From the NCBI GenBank assembly GCA_024280775.1, contig JAJRPM010000012.1, forward strand, positions 62,001 to 126,000: a stretch of DNA of 64,000 bases. The letters run 5' to 3'. This document shows, one piece after another, positions 29,117-37,649 of this stretch. Source of the DNA: Candidatus Zixiibacteriota bacterium. Its GTDB lineage: Bacteria; Zixibacteria; MSB-5A5; GN15; JACZUZ01. Made by a program: the position numbers and the translations under genes. Under the pieces are notes generated by a model. The model had not been told where the DNA came from. It did not search any database and was given only the letters and a program-made list of their open reading frames with translations. Positions within the stretch are counted from its first letter, which is position 1. Each line of letters starts with the position of its first letter.

Positions 29117-29509
29117 TCAGTTTTCGGTGAGAATGATTGTCAGCAGGGAAGGCTCTGAAGTGGAATGCTTCGAGAAAAGTTCGTTAATCAGTTTATTATT
29201 CAAATAGTCTATTGCGATAAATCCGTGATCATTAGCGCGCAGAGTAGTGGCATATTGGTTTCCAGAGCTTTCCACAAATATGTATGCCGATGTATTGCGC
29301 GGCGCGAGCATGAAACGTCCGGTATGATTAGAGAATCCGGTCACTCCAAGTGGCTGTGCGACAGAGGCAGTTGCGCGAATTGAGGCGCTTTGGCTTCTGG
29401 CGTTCAGACCACGAGGAAATAGAGCGAGGGTCGCAAAAGCTAGCGCTCCCAAAAGGGGGACAAGTATAGGCTGTCTAATAGAAGAGAAAGTTGAAGCAGG
29501 ATGTTTCAT
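29117..29509 (-). CDS. Small secreted protein in the pilus cluster, atypical subunit
   Basis: 130 residues. The signal peptide and first mature strand (SQSASIRATASVAQPLGVTG) resemble subunit 6 (QESASIQATATIIAG), but the DUF4402 LxFGxxxxG core is absent; instead there is a short beta-rich region ending in SLLTIILTEN. It may be a truncated or specialised subunit (adaptor, tip or terminator). The frame extends 12 codons upstream to 29545, but ATG 29509 with GGAAA upstream fits better. Confidence 0.7.
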   Translation of the reverse strand: MKHPASTFSSIRQPILVPLLGALAFATLALFPRGLNARSQSASIRATASVAQPLGVTGFSNHTGRFMLAPRNTSAYIFVESSGNQYATTLRANDHGFIAIDYLNNKLINELFSKHSTSEPSLLTIILTEN

Positions 29510-29648
29510 TTTGGTTTCCGAATAACGCTTTGATACAAATATCAAAGCCGCTACTTCAAGAAACCGCAGAAAGCAAATCTGTCAAGCGCAAATTTTGAGC
29601 GCTTTAACAGAGGCAAACCAGAATAGGATGAAGCTCGATAATCTTAAA

Positions 29649-30185
29649 TCAATTACCGGTATAGGCGATTGTCATTGTTACATCGGAGGCATAGTCCCCG
29701 CCGGTTTGGGTCAATCGAGGCATCACTGTCCCGCCTATCCATAGATTCATTGTCCCGACACCGCTGACTCTTCTGGCAACCGGTCCATTGGGGTCAAATA
29801 CCCCTGCCGGAGCCGCCTGACCTCCACCTGTTCCATCGTCATAGGATGCGTCAGTGGAGTTAAAGACCATTCGCATACCAGTAGGGTTTGTGGTGTGTTG
29901 CAAAGAATCTGGCAGAGTAAGGGTAACCGAAATCTCCGAATTAACAGTTCCGTTGCTGATTTGCCATTCACCTGCAAAACCGCTGGTGGCTTTATCTACC
30001 GATTTGTTTACTCCCGGCAGGACTGTCCCGAAAACCAGGTCATTGGTTCCGATTATTGTGATACCGGCGATAATTGTGGCGGTGGCCTGAATTGAGGCGC
30101 TTTCCTGAGCCTGCGCCGTTTGCCTATTGAGTATCCCAAAAGCTCCCGCCAACAAGAGAGCTACTACTATTGCCTGTCTTTTCAT
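29649..30185 (-). CDS. DUF4402-like secreted subunit 6 (putative pilin), first gene of the cluster
   Basis: Signal peptide MKRQAIVVALLLAGAF ending near AQAQ, strand ASIQATATIIAGITI, core NDLVFGTVLPGVNKSV, and C-terminal GDYASDVTMTIAYTGN. The start at ATG 30185 has AGAGGA just upstream; the open frame continues to 30266 but that would bury the signal peptide. As the 5'-most gene of the minus-strand run its promoter should lie in 30186-30490. Confidence 0.82.
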   Translation of the reverse strand: MKRQAIVVALLLAGAFGILNRQTAQAQESASIQATATIIAGITIIGTNDLVFGTVLPGVNKSVDKATSGFAGEWQISNGTVNSEISVTLTLPDSLQHTTNPTGMRMVFNSTDASYDDGTGGGQAAPAGVFDPNGPVARRVSGVGTMNLWIGGTVMPRLTQTGGDYASDVTMTIAYTGN

Positions 30186-30497
30186 GATTCCTCTTCCAAT
30201 CTCAAAATTCATTTTCACCAGAAAACTAATCCCGGATTGGTCAAAGCAAGGTCGGCGCCCGACCATCTAAACACCTACCCACCAGCCGCTTAGGCGCAGT
30301 TCACTTATTGAATAGAGTAGAGATTGATTCCCATATTATGGGATTCATCCGATAGCTCATCAGGTGTTTCCCATTGCCTGATTCGCGCTCATTCCCGTCG
30401 AAACCCAAATCGCTGATTTCCGGCCAGCTCATTAAGTGTGGGGATTGTCCGATACAAATAAGTGGGAGCTGTTCAAAAACTGGACAGCAAAGAAGAA

Positions 30498-32012
30498 ATG
30501 AAAATAGCAAGAAACAGATCACAGGTTGGCAAGCGCTATTCCTTGACGGGTCTCATTTTGATGATGGCCCTAGTTGTGGGGCTGGCTAGCTCTGTGTCGT
30601 CTCAGCAATTGCTTTGGTCCGGGAATTACGGCGGCCAGTTCAATGAGTCTGGCAACTCCGGCTCTATGACCGCCGACGGAGGATTCATCGCGATTGGATC
30701 AACATTCTCCTTCGGGGCCGGAGATCATGATATATATATAGTAAGAACTGATTCACTCGGAGTTGCGCTTTGGAATAGAACCTATGGCGGGGTTTTGACC
30801 GACTATGGCTATGACATTCGTCAAACAGCCGATGGTGGATTCATTGTAGTGGGGATGACAAAATCGTATGGCGAGCCGAATGGCGATATACTCTTGCTAA
30901 AAATTGATTCTCTGGGAGCGGAGGTGTGGTCTAAGACATTTGGCGGGGCCAAACGTGATGAGGGTTGGTCTGTCAGATTGACCAGTGACGGCGGATTCAT
31001 TATTTGCGGTATCACCAATTCATTCGGCGCAGGATATTCGGATATGTATTTTATCCGCACCGATTCATTGGGCAACACACTTTGGAGCAAAACATTCGGT
31101 GGGCCCGGTGGTGACACTGGCTGTGCGGTGCGCATCGCCGCTGACGGTTCATTTTATGGAATCGGCTCAACCGGGTCATTCGGATTGGGCTATAGCAGTC
31201 TCTATGTAGTTCACATCTCTGCCGCAGGTGATTCACTTTGGGCAAACACTTATGGCGACAGGGCAGATTTTGGCTACTCGCTGGAAATCACCCGTGACGG
31301 AGGATTGGCTCTGGCTGGCTCTTCGCAAGGTGATATGTATTTGGTGCGCACTGATGCGACTGGCTTTGTGATGTGGCAGACTACTTTCGGCGGTTCGAAA
31401 GACGATAGGGCGTATACTGTAAGTGAAACACCTGATGGTGGATTTCTTATCGCCGGTGTGACTGAATCATTTGGCGCAGGGAAGATTGACATTCAGGTTT
31501 TGCGAGTAGATAGAAGTGGTTGGAAAATCTGGTCCGGGACTTACGGTGGAAGTAGCTCGGATTACTGTCGCTCAATGACTCTGATAAATAATCAGGATGT
31601 AATTGTTGTCGGGCACACCTGGTCGTTTTCGTCAGGTGGTTCTGATATGTATGTGCTAAAAGTTCAGGGAGATGCATTAACTGATGTGCATCAAGTGGAA
31701 ACTCCGGTATTACCGACAGACTACGCGCTCGGAGCCAACTATCCGAATCCATTCAATCCCGAGACAACAATTCCTTTCGAATTATCTCGCGCGGCAAAAG
31801 TTAAAGTCGCTATCTACAATATCCTTGGACAACGTTTGATTACTTTAGTCGATGAACGTCTCAGTCCTGGCTCCTATACTGTCCAATGGAACGGCAAGAC
31901 CGACGGCGAAGTCGGCGTCGCCAGCGGTGTGTATTTCTATCGCCTGGATGCAGTATCCGATAACAACACCAAACTTGTCTCCGCTACGCGCAAGATGGTC
32001 TTACTTAAGTAA
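30498..32012 (+). CDS. Secreted seven-bladed propeller protein with C-terminal FlgD/T9SS-like sorting domain
   Basis: After a signal peptide (cleavage near VSSQQ) seven repeats of about 50 residues follow, each with the pattern W-x-x-T-Y/F-GG ... DGGF-x-x-x-G-x-T-x-S-F-G ... D-x-Y-x-x-R-x-DSLG, consistent with a beta propeller. The last 80 residues begin NYPNPFNPETTIPFEL and end RKMVLLK: the FlgD-type Ig/sorting domain used by many FCB bacteria for secretion. The frame also opens at GTG 30462, but ATG 30498 with AAAGAAG upstream starts a normal signal peptide. Function of the propeller unknown. Confidence 0.88.
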   Translation: MKIARNRSQVGKRYSLTGLILMMALVVGLASSVSSQQLLWSGNYGGQFNESGNSGSMTADGGFIAIGSTFSFGAGDHDIYIVRTDSLGVALWNRTYGGVLTDYGYDIRQTADGGFIVVGMTKSYGEPNGDILLLKIDSLGAEVWSKTFGGAKRDEGWSVRLTSDGGFIICGITNSFGAGYSDMYFIRTDSLGNTLWSKTFGGPGGDTGCAVRIAADGSFYGIGSTGSFGLGYSSLYVVHISAAGDSLWANTYGDRADFGYSLEITRDGGLALAGSSQGDMYLVRTDATGFVMWQTTFGGSKDDRAYTVSETPDGGFLIAGVTESFGAGKIDIQVLRVDRSGWKIWSGTYGGSSSDYCRSMTLINNQDVIVVGHTWSFSSGGSDMYVLKVQGDALTDVHQVETPVLPTDYALGANYPNPFNPETTIPFELSRAAKVKVAIYNILGQRLITLVDERLSPGSYTVQWNGKTDGEVGVASGVYFYRLDAVSDNNTKLVSATRKMVLLK

Positions 32013-32057
32013 GCTAGCGCCTCTTCCGCCAAAACTGTAGGACGATTCTAATACATT

Positions 32058-32137
32058 TGTCACCCTGAGAGTAGCGAAGGGTCTGGTCCAAACAAACTAT
32101 CTGCATCACCCTGCAGGATACTTCGCTTCGCATGACA
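32058..32137. repeat. Dispersed intergenic repeat, inverted pair
   Basis: TGTCACCCTGAGAGTAGCGA followed by AGGGTCT (32058-32084) is mirrored by a reverse copy ending at 32137 (CTTCGCTTCGCATGACA). A related copy lies at 53449. Resembles the TGTCATTCTGAGCGAAGCGA-type repeats scattered in many bacterial genomes. Confidence 0.6.
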
Positions 32138-32282
32138 TAGGTGTTTGGCGTAGGTGTTGCCGCAATTATTGTTATTGACTCTACCATATCGTATCTTCAT
32201 AATGTAGAGCAACGAAGTTGTACACTTGGCAATATGTAGCCCATATGAGCAAATCTACTCAAATATTGAAAGAAACAATTCA

Positions 32283-33536
32283 ATGCGAATAGCAGTAATT
32301 GGCGGCGGAGCCGCAGGTTTCTTTGGAGCGCTGTCGGCCAGTTTTCATTATCCGAATGCGCAAATCGCCATTTATGAGGCGACCCAGAAGCCATTGGAAA
32401 AAGTTCGCATCTCTGGAGGCGGGCGTTGCAATGTGACTCATCACTGTTTCGATCCGGCTGAATTGTGCGCCAACTACCCAAGAGGTTTCAAAGAATTGCG
32501 CGGCCCATTCAATCGTTTTGGACCTGGTGACACTGTCGAATGGTTTGAAAATCAGGGGGTGAAGCTAAAAGTTGAACCTGATGGCAGAATGTTTCCAACC
32601 AGCGACAACTCGGAGACTATTATCTCAGCCCTGCGTAACGCAGCCGCTGAGTCGAATATTGAGATACACCTTGGCGCTAGAGTTAAAAGTATTACAGCGA
32701 TAAAGAAGGACTCTAGCGCTAATGTGTTCACTATAACATTTCACGATAGATCTCAAATTGAATGCGACAGAATACTATTGTCTACCGGAAGCAGTCCGCA
32801 GGGCTATCGCTTTGCCAGCGAGCTAGGGCACGAAATCATACCCGGGGCGCCCTCTTTGTTTACTTTCAAAATCAAAGACGAACGACTGACTGAATTGGCC
32901 GGAGTTAGCTTTGAGAGTGTCTCATTAAAGCTGGTGGTCGGCAACAAGCATACTTTCAAAGCTAGAAAAACCTTCAAACAGTCCGGCCCGGCGCTTATCA
33001 CTCATTGGGGACTCAGCGGGCCGGCGGTTCTAAAACTTTCTGCATGGGGCGCCAGGGCGCTCAATGAACAAAAGTACCAGGCTGAATTGATTATCAATTT
33101 CTTACCAGAATCAAACACCATTAAAATCCGAAAGGAATTTGACCAACGAAAACAACATCATCCCAGAAAGCGTATAATTGGTGATAATCCATTCCCGATT
33201 CCCAATCGCTATTGGAAGCGCATTGTCAGTTTGAGTGTAATCGACGAGAAAACAACCTGGGCTAATCTAACGTCCAATTCCGTCACAGCGCTTACTAACG
33301 AACTCGCGCAAGCGTCGTTCAAAGTCAACGGTAAAGGCATCTTTAAGGAAGAATTCGTAACCTGCGGCGGAGTCAAACTCAGCGAGGTTGATTTCAAGAC
33401 TCTTCAAAGCAAAATCTGTTCGGGACTGTTTTTCGCCGGTGAGATTCTGGATATTGACGGTATTACCGGTGGTTTTAATTTTCAAAACGCCTGGACCACC
33501 AGTTGGATTGCTGGCTCTTCTATGGGCTTAAGCTAA
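32283..33536 (+). CDS. NAD(P)/FAD-dependent oxidoreductase, YhiN/HI0933 family
   Basis: Cytoplasmic flavoprotein of unknown substrate. FAD-binding GGGAAGFFGALSA at the N-terminus, the family hallmark KVRISGGGRCNVTH (about 40-53), the STGSSPQGY segment, and the C-terminal FAGEILDIDGITGGFNFQNAW motif that closes the FAD site. The open frame reaches back to 32226, but ATG 32283 starts directly with the first beta strand. Length 417 is normal. No functional partner nearby. Confidence 0.93.
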   Translation: MRIAVIGGGAAGFFGALSASFHYPNAQIAIYEATQKPLEKVRISGGGRCNVTHHCFDPAELCANYPRGFKELRGPFNRFGPGDTVEWFENQGVKLKVEPDGRMFPTSDNSETIISALRNAAAESNIEIHLGARVKSITAIKKDSSANVFTITFHDRSQIECDRILLSTGSSPQGYRFASELGHEIIPGAPSLFTFKIKDERLTELAGVSFESVSLKLVVGNKHTFKARKTFKQSGPALITHWGLSGPAVLKLSAWGARALNEQKYQAELIINFLPESNTIKIRKEFDQRKQHHPRKRIIGDNPFPIPNRYWKRIVSLSVIDEKTTWANLTSNSVTALTNELAQASFKVNGKGIFKEEFVTCGGVKLSEVDFKTLQSKICSGLFFAGEILDIDGITGGFNFQNAWTTSWIAGSSMGLS

Positions 33537-33880
33537 CCTCGATTATCAAGACTACGATGACTCTCTCAAAACTTGTCGTAATCCTTCACACTTATCATCT
33601 TATCATCTACTGTTGAGACCTCTCCTACAATAAATCTTCATGGACCCTTCAAGTCCTATTGCTTTTTTACAAAACCAAACCTTCTAAAAAAAGTTTCAAA
33701 CAGCGGAACAAGTTTCACCCTTCCGGTGGTTATGGAATAATGGGCAGGAACATAATCGTCAAGATTCGTTTGTTATCACGATTTGATGTTATTTGCCGCG
33801 TCAACGTGAATCAAATTATGCAGGTCAACTAAGAGCTAAACTAAACCTAATCAGCAACATTTATCAGGTAGGGAGGTGTT
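33537..33880. other. Intergenic region ahead of the cytochrome lipoprotein genes
   Basis: 344 AT-rich bases with no coding signal that I can support. GGGAGG near 33870 serves as ribosome site for the next gene; the promoter of the cytochrome pair probably lies here but I cannot place it. Confidence 0.5.
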
Positions 33881-34435
33881 ATGACACACCGCGCAAGCGC
33901 CATTTTTGGCGGAGTTTTTGTTTTATTCACTGTAACATCATGTTCCATGATGGGGAGCATGATGGCCCCGATGATGGGCATGGGCGACAAAATGAGCGCC
34001 ATGAAGAATATGGACCGGGTATTGGCTATGCCACCGGATGAAATGAAGAAGTATGCGAATGCCAAAGAGCAGGCCTCATGGGAGCACGGCAAGGCGATGT
34101 TCAATGACGCAGAGCTTGGCGGCGCGAAGATGGGCTCTTCCTGCAATTCCTGTCATCCCGGTGGAGGCACAACAGGTGGGGAAGCGCAAGTTCCGATGCG
34201 CAAATTCAAAATGCCAATCCCGACACTAATTGGCGCCTCTGGCACATTCCCGAAATACAAAATCCCCAATGACGATGTTATTACTCTTCAGCAGATGAAT
34301 AATAACTGCAACAAGATGTTCATGGGCGGCAATGGCTTGGCGCTGAACACTCCTGACTCCTGGGATTTGGAAAAGTATGTTGCTTCACTGAGCAACGGTG
34401 AAGAAGTCTCTGTCGGCGGGCAGATGTCCGAATAA
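33881..34435 (+). CDS. Cytochrome c lipoprotein 1, methionine-rich
   Basis: Predicted periplasm-facing lipoprotein: lipobox VTSC with Cys21. Right behind it is a Met-rich stretch, 12 Met between residues 23 and 55. One heme site CNSCH (88-92) followed by PGGGTTGGEA, then MPIPTLIGAS and a C-terminal DLEKYVASLSNGEEV helix typical of class I cytochrome c. The next gene is a paralogue 36 nt away, so both are in one operon. Role: single-electron carrier at the membrane; a copper-related role for the Met-rich segment is inference. Confidence 0.88.
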   Translation: MTHRASAIFGGVFVLFTVTSCSMMGSMMAPMMGMGDKMSAMKNMDRVLAMPPDEMKKYANAKEQASWEHGKAMFNDAELGGAKMGSSCNSCHPGGGTTGGEAQVPMRKFKMPIPTLIGASGTFPKYKIPNDDVITLQQMNNNCNKMFMGGNGLALNTPDSWDLEKYVASLSNGEEVSVGGQMSE

Positions 34436-34471
34436 CACAACTAAACGATTAAGAACCAGGATACATATATA

Positions 34472-35041
34472 ATGAAATTATCAACAAAGATAGCCGCATT
34501 GGCTGTTCCGGTTTTCGCGCTAGTGGCGCTGACTGTGAGCTGTGGAACAACTTCACGTTACAAAGCCGATGAATTCGGGGCCAAACAAGAAGGCAAGATG
34601 GATGTCGCTCTGGCAAATATCGACCGTGCGATGGGCGATATGGAAGCCACCAAAAAACGCGCAATGGCCAAGCAGGCCGAGGTGTTACGTTTGGGCAAGG
34701 AGCTATACAACGATACTGAACTAGGAACCAATGGCCAATCCTGCAATTCCTGCCATCCCGGTGGTGGAACAACCGGCGGTGAGGCGGAGATTGCCAAAAA
34801 AATGGGACATGGACCATACAAATTGCCTATCCCAAGTTTAGTTGGAGCTTCTGCGCGGTTTCCGAAATATAAGATTCCAACTGATGAAGTTATCACGCTC
34901 GCGCAAATGGACAACAACTGTATTCGAATGTTCTTAGCCGGCAAGCGCCTGCCATTGAACAGCCCGGAGTCGTTCTATTTGGCGACCTATGTTTCTTCCT
35001 TGAGTAATGGTGATGATATTCAAGTGGCCGGCTCAAAATAG
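34472..35041 (+). CDS. Cytochrome c lipoprotein 2
   Basis: Paralogue of the preceding gene. Lipobox LTVSC with Cys24, then a charged helical spacer without the Met-rich segment, heme site CNSCH (91-95) with the same PGGGTTGGEA sequel, PIPSLVGASARFPKYKIP, and the C-terminal LATYVSSLSNGDD. A strong terminator follows at 35082, closing the pair. Likely a membrane-anchored electron carrier; partners unknown, perhaps the triheme cytochrome downstream. Confidence 0.88.
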   Translation: MKLSTKIAALAVPVFALVALTVSCGTTSRYKADEFGAKQEGKMDVALANIDRAMGDMEATKKRAMAKQAEVLRLGKELYNDTELGTNGQSCNSCHPGGGTTGGEAEIAKKMGHGPYKLPIPSLVGASARFPKYKIPTDEVITLAQMDNNCIRMFLAGKRLPLNSPESFYLATYVSSLSNGDDIQVAGSK

Positions 35042-35081
35042 TAGAATCTAAAGTTCTACCTATTGCTTAGTCTTGCAACTT

Positions 35082-35120
35082 GCAACGACTCGGAACTTGT
35101 TCCGGGTCGTTGCTTTTTTT
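35082..35120 (+). terminator. Rho-independent terminator after the cytochrome lipoprotein pair
   Basis: GCAACGACTCGGAAC pairs with GTTCCGGGTCGTTGC around a short loop, followed by a run of seven T. One mismatch. Confidence 0.93.
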
Positions 35121-35340
35121 GTAACATCATTTTTTTGAATACTTTTGCTAACTGAGAAACAAAAACAGTGTTTCATTGTTTATGCCAAGGAGTCACTCAC
35201 CTAATGGAAAGGCGAAGCAATTGAGCCGATTGAGCTTTTGTAATTCTCTTGCCTGATGTGAGTGGTCTCAGGAAGATATAGACCTCACGGTCAAAGGTCA
35301 TTTAAGTTACAATTATCAAAGAGTAAAGGGGAAGTAGGGA

Positions 35341-36405
35341 GTGACAATAAGTATTGCACACAACTTAGCAAGGCACACCCGAAGATTCACAATAGCGCTG
35401 GCGCTGTTGACACTGGCGCTTGCGCAATTCGGCCCATTGAGTTCGAAGTCTTTCGCAGCTAGCGATGACGATTCGGAGCTGTTGAAAGCGGCGCAGGAGT
35501 TTTCCAACAGCGCTTTGGCTAAACAAAAAAACTGTATCACCTGCCACACTATTGGTGAAAACGGTGGCACAGTCGGCCCGATTCTAAATCAGATTTCCAA
35601 TCGTCGCACCGAAGAATGGTTACGTAAATGGTTCTCTGACCCTAATTCGTTGAAGCCCGGAACCAAGATGCCAAACTTTGGATTCTCTCCGGCGGAGTTG
35701 GATGACCTAATCAAACATCTGACCAAGATGAAACGCACAATCAACAGTGAAGAAATCTTAGCGGCTAACTCAGACCCGATTGTTGCCGGCGGGGAGCTGT
35801 TCAAAGCTTATGATTGCTTAGGTTGTCATCGCATAGGTGATGAGGGAAGATTTGTAGGTCCGAACTTAACTTGGGTTGGCATGCGCAAGTCACAAGAATG
35901 GGAAGCAACCTGGTTGGCTGATCCTCCGGCCTACAAGCCCGGGACCTTTATGCCGAACTTCCATTTGAAGCCCAACGAAATAGAAGCGCTGACGGCGTTC
36001 TTACATTCTCAGCAGGGGCAGGCAAATGACAAGGCCCGCAAATGGGAAAGCATGACTTCGTTTATTCTGGATGCGCGTCCGCGTGAAAGAGGACGATTAG
36101 TCGCTGAGCGAGTCGCCTGCTGGAGTTGTCACGGCGAAGGGCTTACCGGCGGGATTAAGAACCCGAACGCCAAACCCGATGAATTGGTGCCGAATATCAG
36201 TAGCGCATCACTCGATCTTGCTGAAGAAGTACTTAGAGGGATTATCCTTAACGGAAAAGCCGCAGAAAAACTAGACCCGGCGGGCGCAGAGCCTCCTTTT
36301 TCCTGTCCTTCATGGAAAAAAGCCCTCACCGATAGTGAATTAGATGATTTACTTGCGTATCTTGAGAGCATTGTCCCTGAGAGTGAATTGTGGGAATTTG
36401 AATAG
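35341..36405 (+). CDS. Triheme cytochrome c
   Basis: Secreted electron-transfer protein with three heme sites: CITCH (65-69), CLGCH (159-163) and CWSCH (260-264). The first two modules each have a distal Met in KPGTKMPNF (Met110) and KPGTFMPNF (Met204), so they look like a tandem duplication of a class I domain; the third is different. Signal peptide residues about 15-40 ending SFAA. The start is GTG with GGGGAAG/AGGGA upstream. The cupredoxin-like gene follows 50 nt later, probably in the same transcript. Confidence 0.9.
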   Translation: MTISIAHNLARHTRRFTIALALLTLALAQFGPLSSKSFAASDDDSELLKAAQEFSNSALAKQKNCITCHTIGENGGTVGPILNQISNRRTEEWLRKWFSDPNSLKPGTKMPNFGFSPAELDDLIKHLTKMKRTINSEEILAANSDPIVAGGELFKAYDCLGCHRIGDEGRFVGPNLTWVGMRKSQEWEATWLADPPAYKPGTFMPNFHLKPNEIEALTAFLHSQQGQANDKARKWESMTSFILDARPRERGRLVAERVACWSCHGEGLTGGIKNPNAKPDELVPNISSASLDLAEEVLRGIILNGKAAEKLDPAGAEPPFSCPSWKKALTDSELDDLLAYLESIVPESELWEFE

Positions 36406-36455
36406 ATGTAAGTAACCCAAACAAATATCTTATACGATACACAAAGAGGTGTAAC

Positions 36456-37253
36456 ATGGAATTCACAAGAACAATCAAGAACGGTCTGACACTAGCAATG
36501 TCAGTAACACTTGCGGCGCTGTTATTAGTTCTAGGATTACCGCCGGTGTCAGTTTCAGCCGGTGACAATGACTACGAAGTCATCGAGGTGGACAATGGCG
36601 GTTCGGCTTCGGGAGTTGTGCGCTTCGACAGCAAATATCCGAAGCGCAAAAAGATCCGCATAAGCAAGGACAACGAAACCTGCGGCACAATCAAACGCTC
36701 CGAGAAGTTTCTAGTCTCCAAAGAGAACAAGGGACTTAAGAATGTGCTGGTGACGATTGAAGGTATCACCACCGGAAAAGCGCCACATATATCCGAGGCG
36801 ATAACCCTGCAACAAAAGGGCTGCACATACATTCCGCATTTCCAGGTTGCGGAGATCGGGCCGGAGGGTGTGAATTTGAAACTCATCAATGACGACGGAA
36901 TCTTTCATAATATTCATACGTATTTCGGTGACTCTACTGTTTTCAACGTGCCGCAACTCGGAACCCAACATGAGATTTCGCAACCACTTACTGCGCCGGG
37001 TGTAATCAAAGTTAATTGCGATGTGCACGACTGGATGTCAGCTGATATTGTGCTATTGCACAACAGTCCATATTATGCTGTGACAGATGAGAATGGTGAG
37101 TTTCTGATTGACGATATTCCGCCGGGGACATATACGGTGAAAGCTTGGCATGAGGCGCTCGGAACTATGACCAAGGAGGTCACTATCTCCGATGGCGAAA
37201 ACTCACCTATCGACTTTGTGATTAAGGGCAAATCTAAGAAAAAGAAGAAGTAA
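36456..37253 (+). CDS. Periplasmic cupredoxin-like protein with C-terminal CnaB-like domain
   Basis: Signal peptide (cleavage near VSAG, residue 36), then a beta-barrel domain with type 1 copper ligand pattern: His151 or His154 in FHNIHTY, then Cys188, His191 and Met194 in NCDVHDWM. Residues about 205-258 form a carboxypeptidase-regulatory/CnaB-like fold (DENGEFLIDDIPPGTYTVKAWHE). The protein ends in a Lys-rich tail. Similar two-domain proteins accompany multiheme cytochromes. Likely accepts or donates electrons with the triheme cytochrome upstream. A terminator follows at 37275. Confidence 0.85.
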   Translation: MEFTRTIKNGLTLAMSVTLAALLLVLGLPPVSVSAGDNDYEVIEVDNGGSASGVVRFDSKYPKRKKIRISKDNETCGTIKRSEKFLVSKENKGLKNVLVTIEGITTGKAPHISEAITLQQKGCTYIPHFQVAEIGPEGVNLKLINDDGIFHNIHTYFGDSTVFNVPQLGTQHEISQPLTAPGVIKVNCDVHDWMSADIVLLHNSPYYAVTDENGEFLIDDIPPGTYTVKAWHEALGTMTKEVTISDGENSPIDFVIKGKSKKKKK

Positions 37254-37274
37254 GCCAAACAATTGACCAAAACA

Positions 37275-37327
37275 AGACTCCTCTGAAATCTCACATTATG
37301 ACAATGTGTTCGGAGGAGTCTTTTTTT
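37275..37327 (+). terminator. Rho-independent terminator after the cupredoxin-like gene
   Basis: AGACTCCTC (37275-37283) pairs with GAGGAGTCT (37313-37321) and a T7 tract follows. On the minus strand the tail is TTGTTTTGG, so it may also serve the convergent DUF2892 gene. Confidence 0.9.
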
Positions 37328-37361
37328 AGTTTGGTAACTCTTTCAAGTTATTCAGATTTTA

Positions 37362-37586
37362 CTATGCGCCGTGTGGTCTGCTGGCATTGGAGTTGGAGTT
37401 GGAACCAACTCCTAATTTCCGCAATAGGTCATCCATCAAACACCAGCCACTAAACCCGGATTGAAAAAGATTTAGCCCGACAAAAGCGGTGAAAAGAAAC
37501 CAACGCGCATCAACCCAATGGCCCAGCGCCAGTGACAGCATAATAAATGAACCTGCAATCACTCTAATCATACGTTCTCTACTCAT
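37362..37586 (-). CDS. DUF2892 family small membrane protein
   Basis: 74 residues with two hydrophobic helices. ERMIRVIAGSFIMLSLALG and FSGWCLMDDLLRKLG match the DUF2892 (YgaP C-terminal-like) pattern, where a single Cys sits after the second helix. Located 63 nt downstream of the DUF1302-like gene, possibly the tail of that operon. Function of the family is not settled. Confidence 0.8.
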   Translation of the reverse strand: MSRERMIRVIAGSFIMLSLALGHWVDARWFLFTAFVGLNLFQSGFSGWCLMDDLLRKLGVGSNSNSNASRPHGA

Positions 37587-37649
37587 TATATACCCCCAAT
37601 ACTACTTGTAAAGTGAAACTGTGTTAACACCTGATGACTTTGAGACATC

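Noticed and set aside
34472-35041. Second cytochrome lipoprotein as a broken duplicate of the first
   Set aside because: Lipobox, heme site and C-terminal helix are all intact; it is a functional paralogue.
37200-37253. Lys-rich C-terminus of the cupredoxin-like protein as an exosortase sorting signal
   Set aside because: No PEP-like motif and no membrane helix precede the basic tail.
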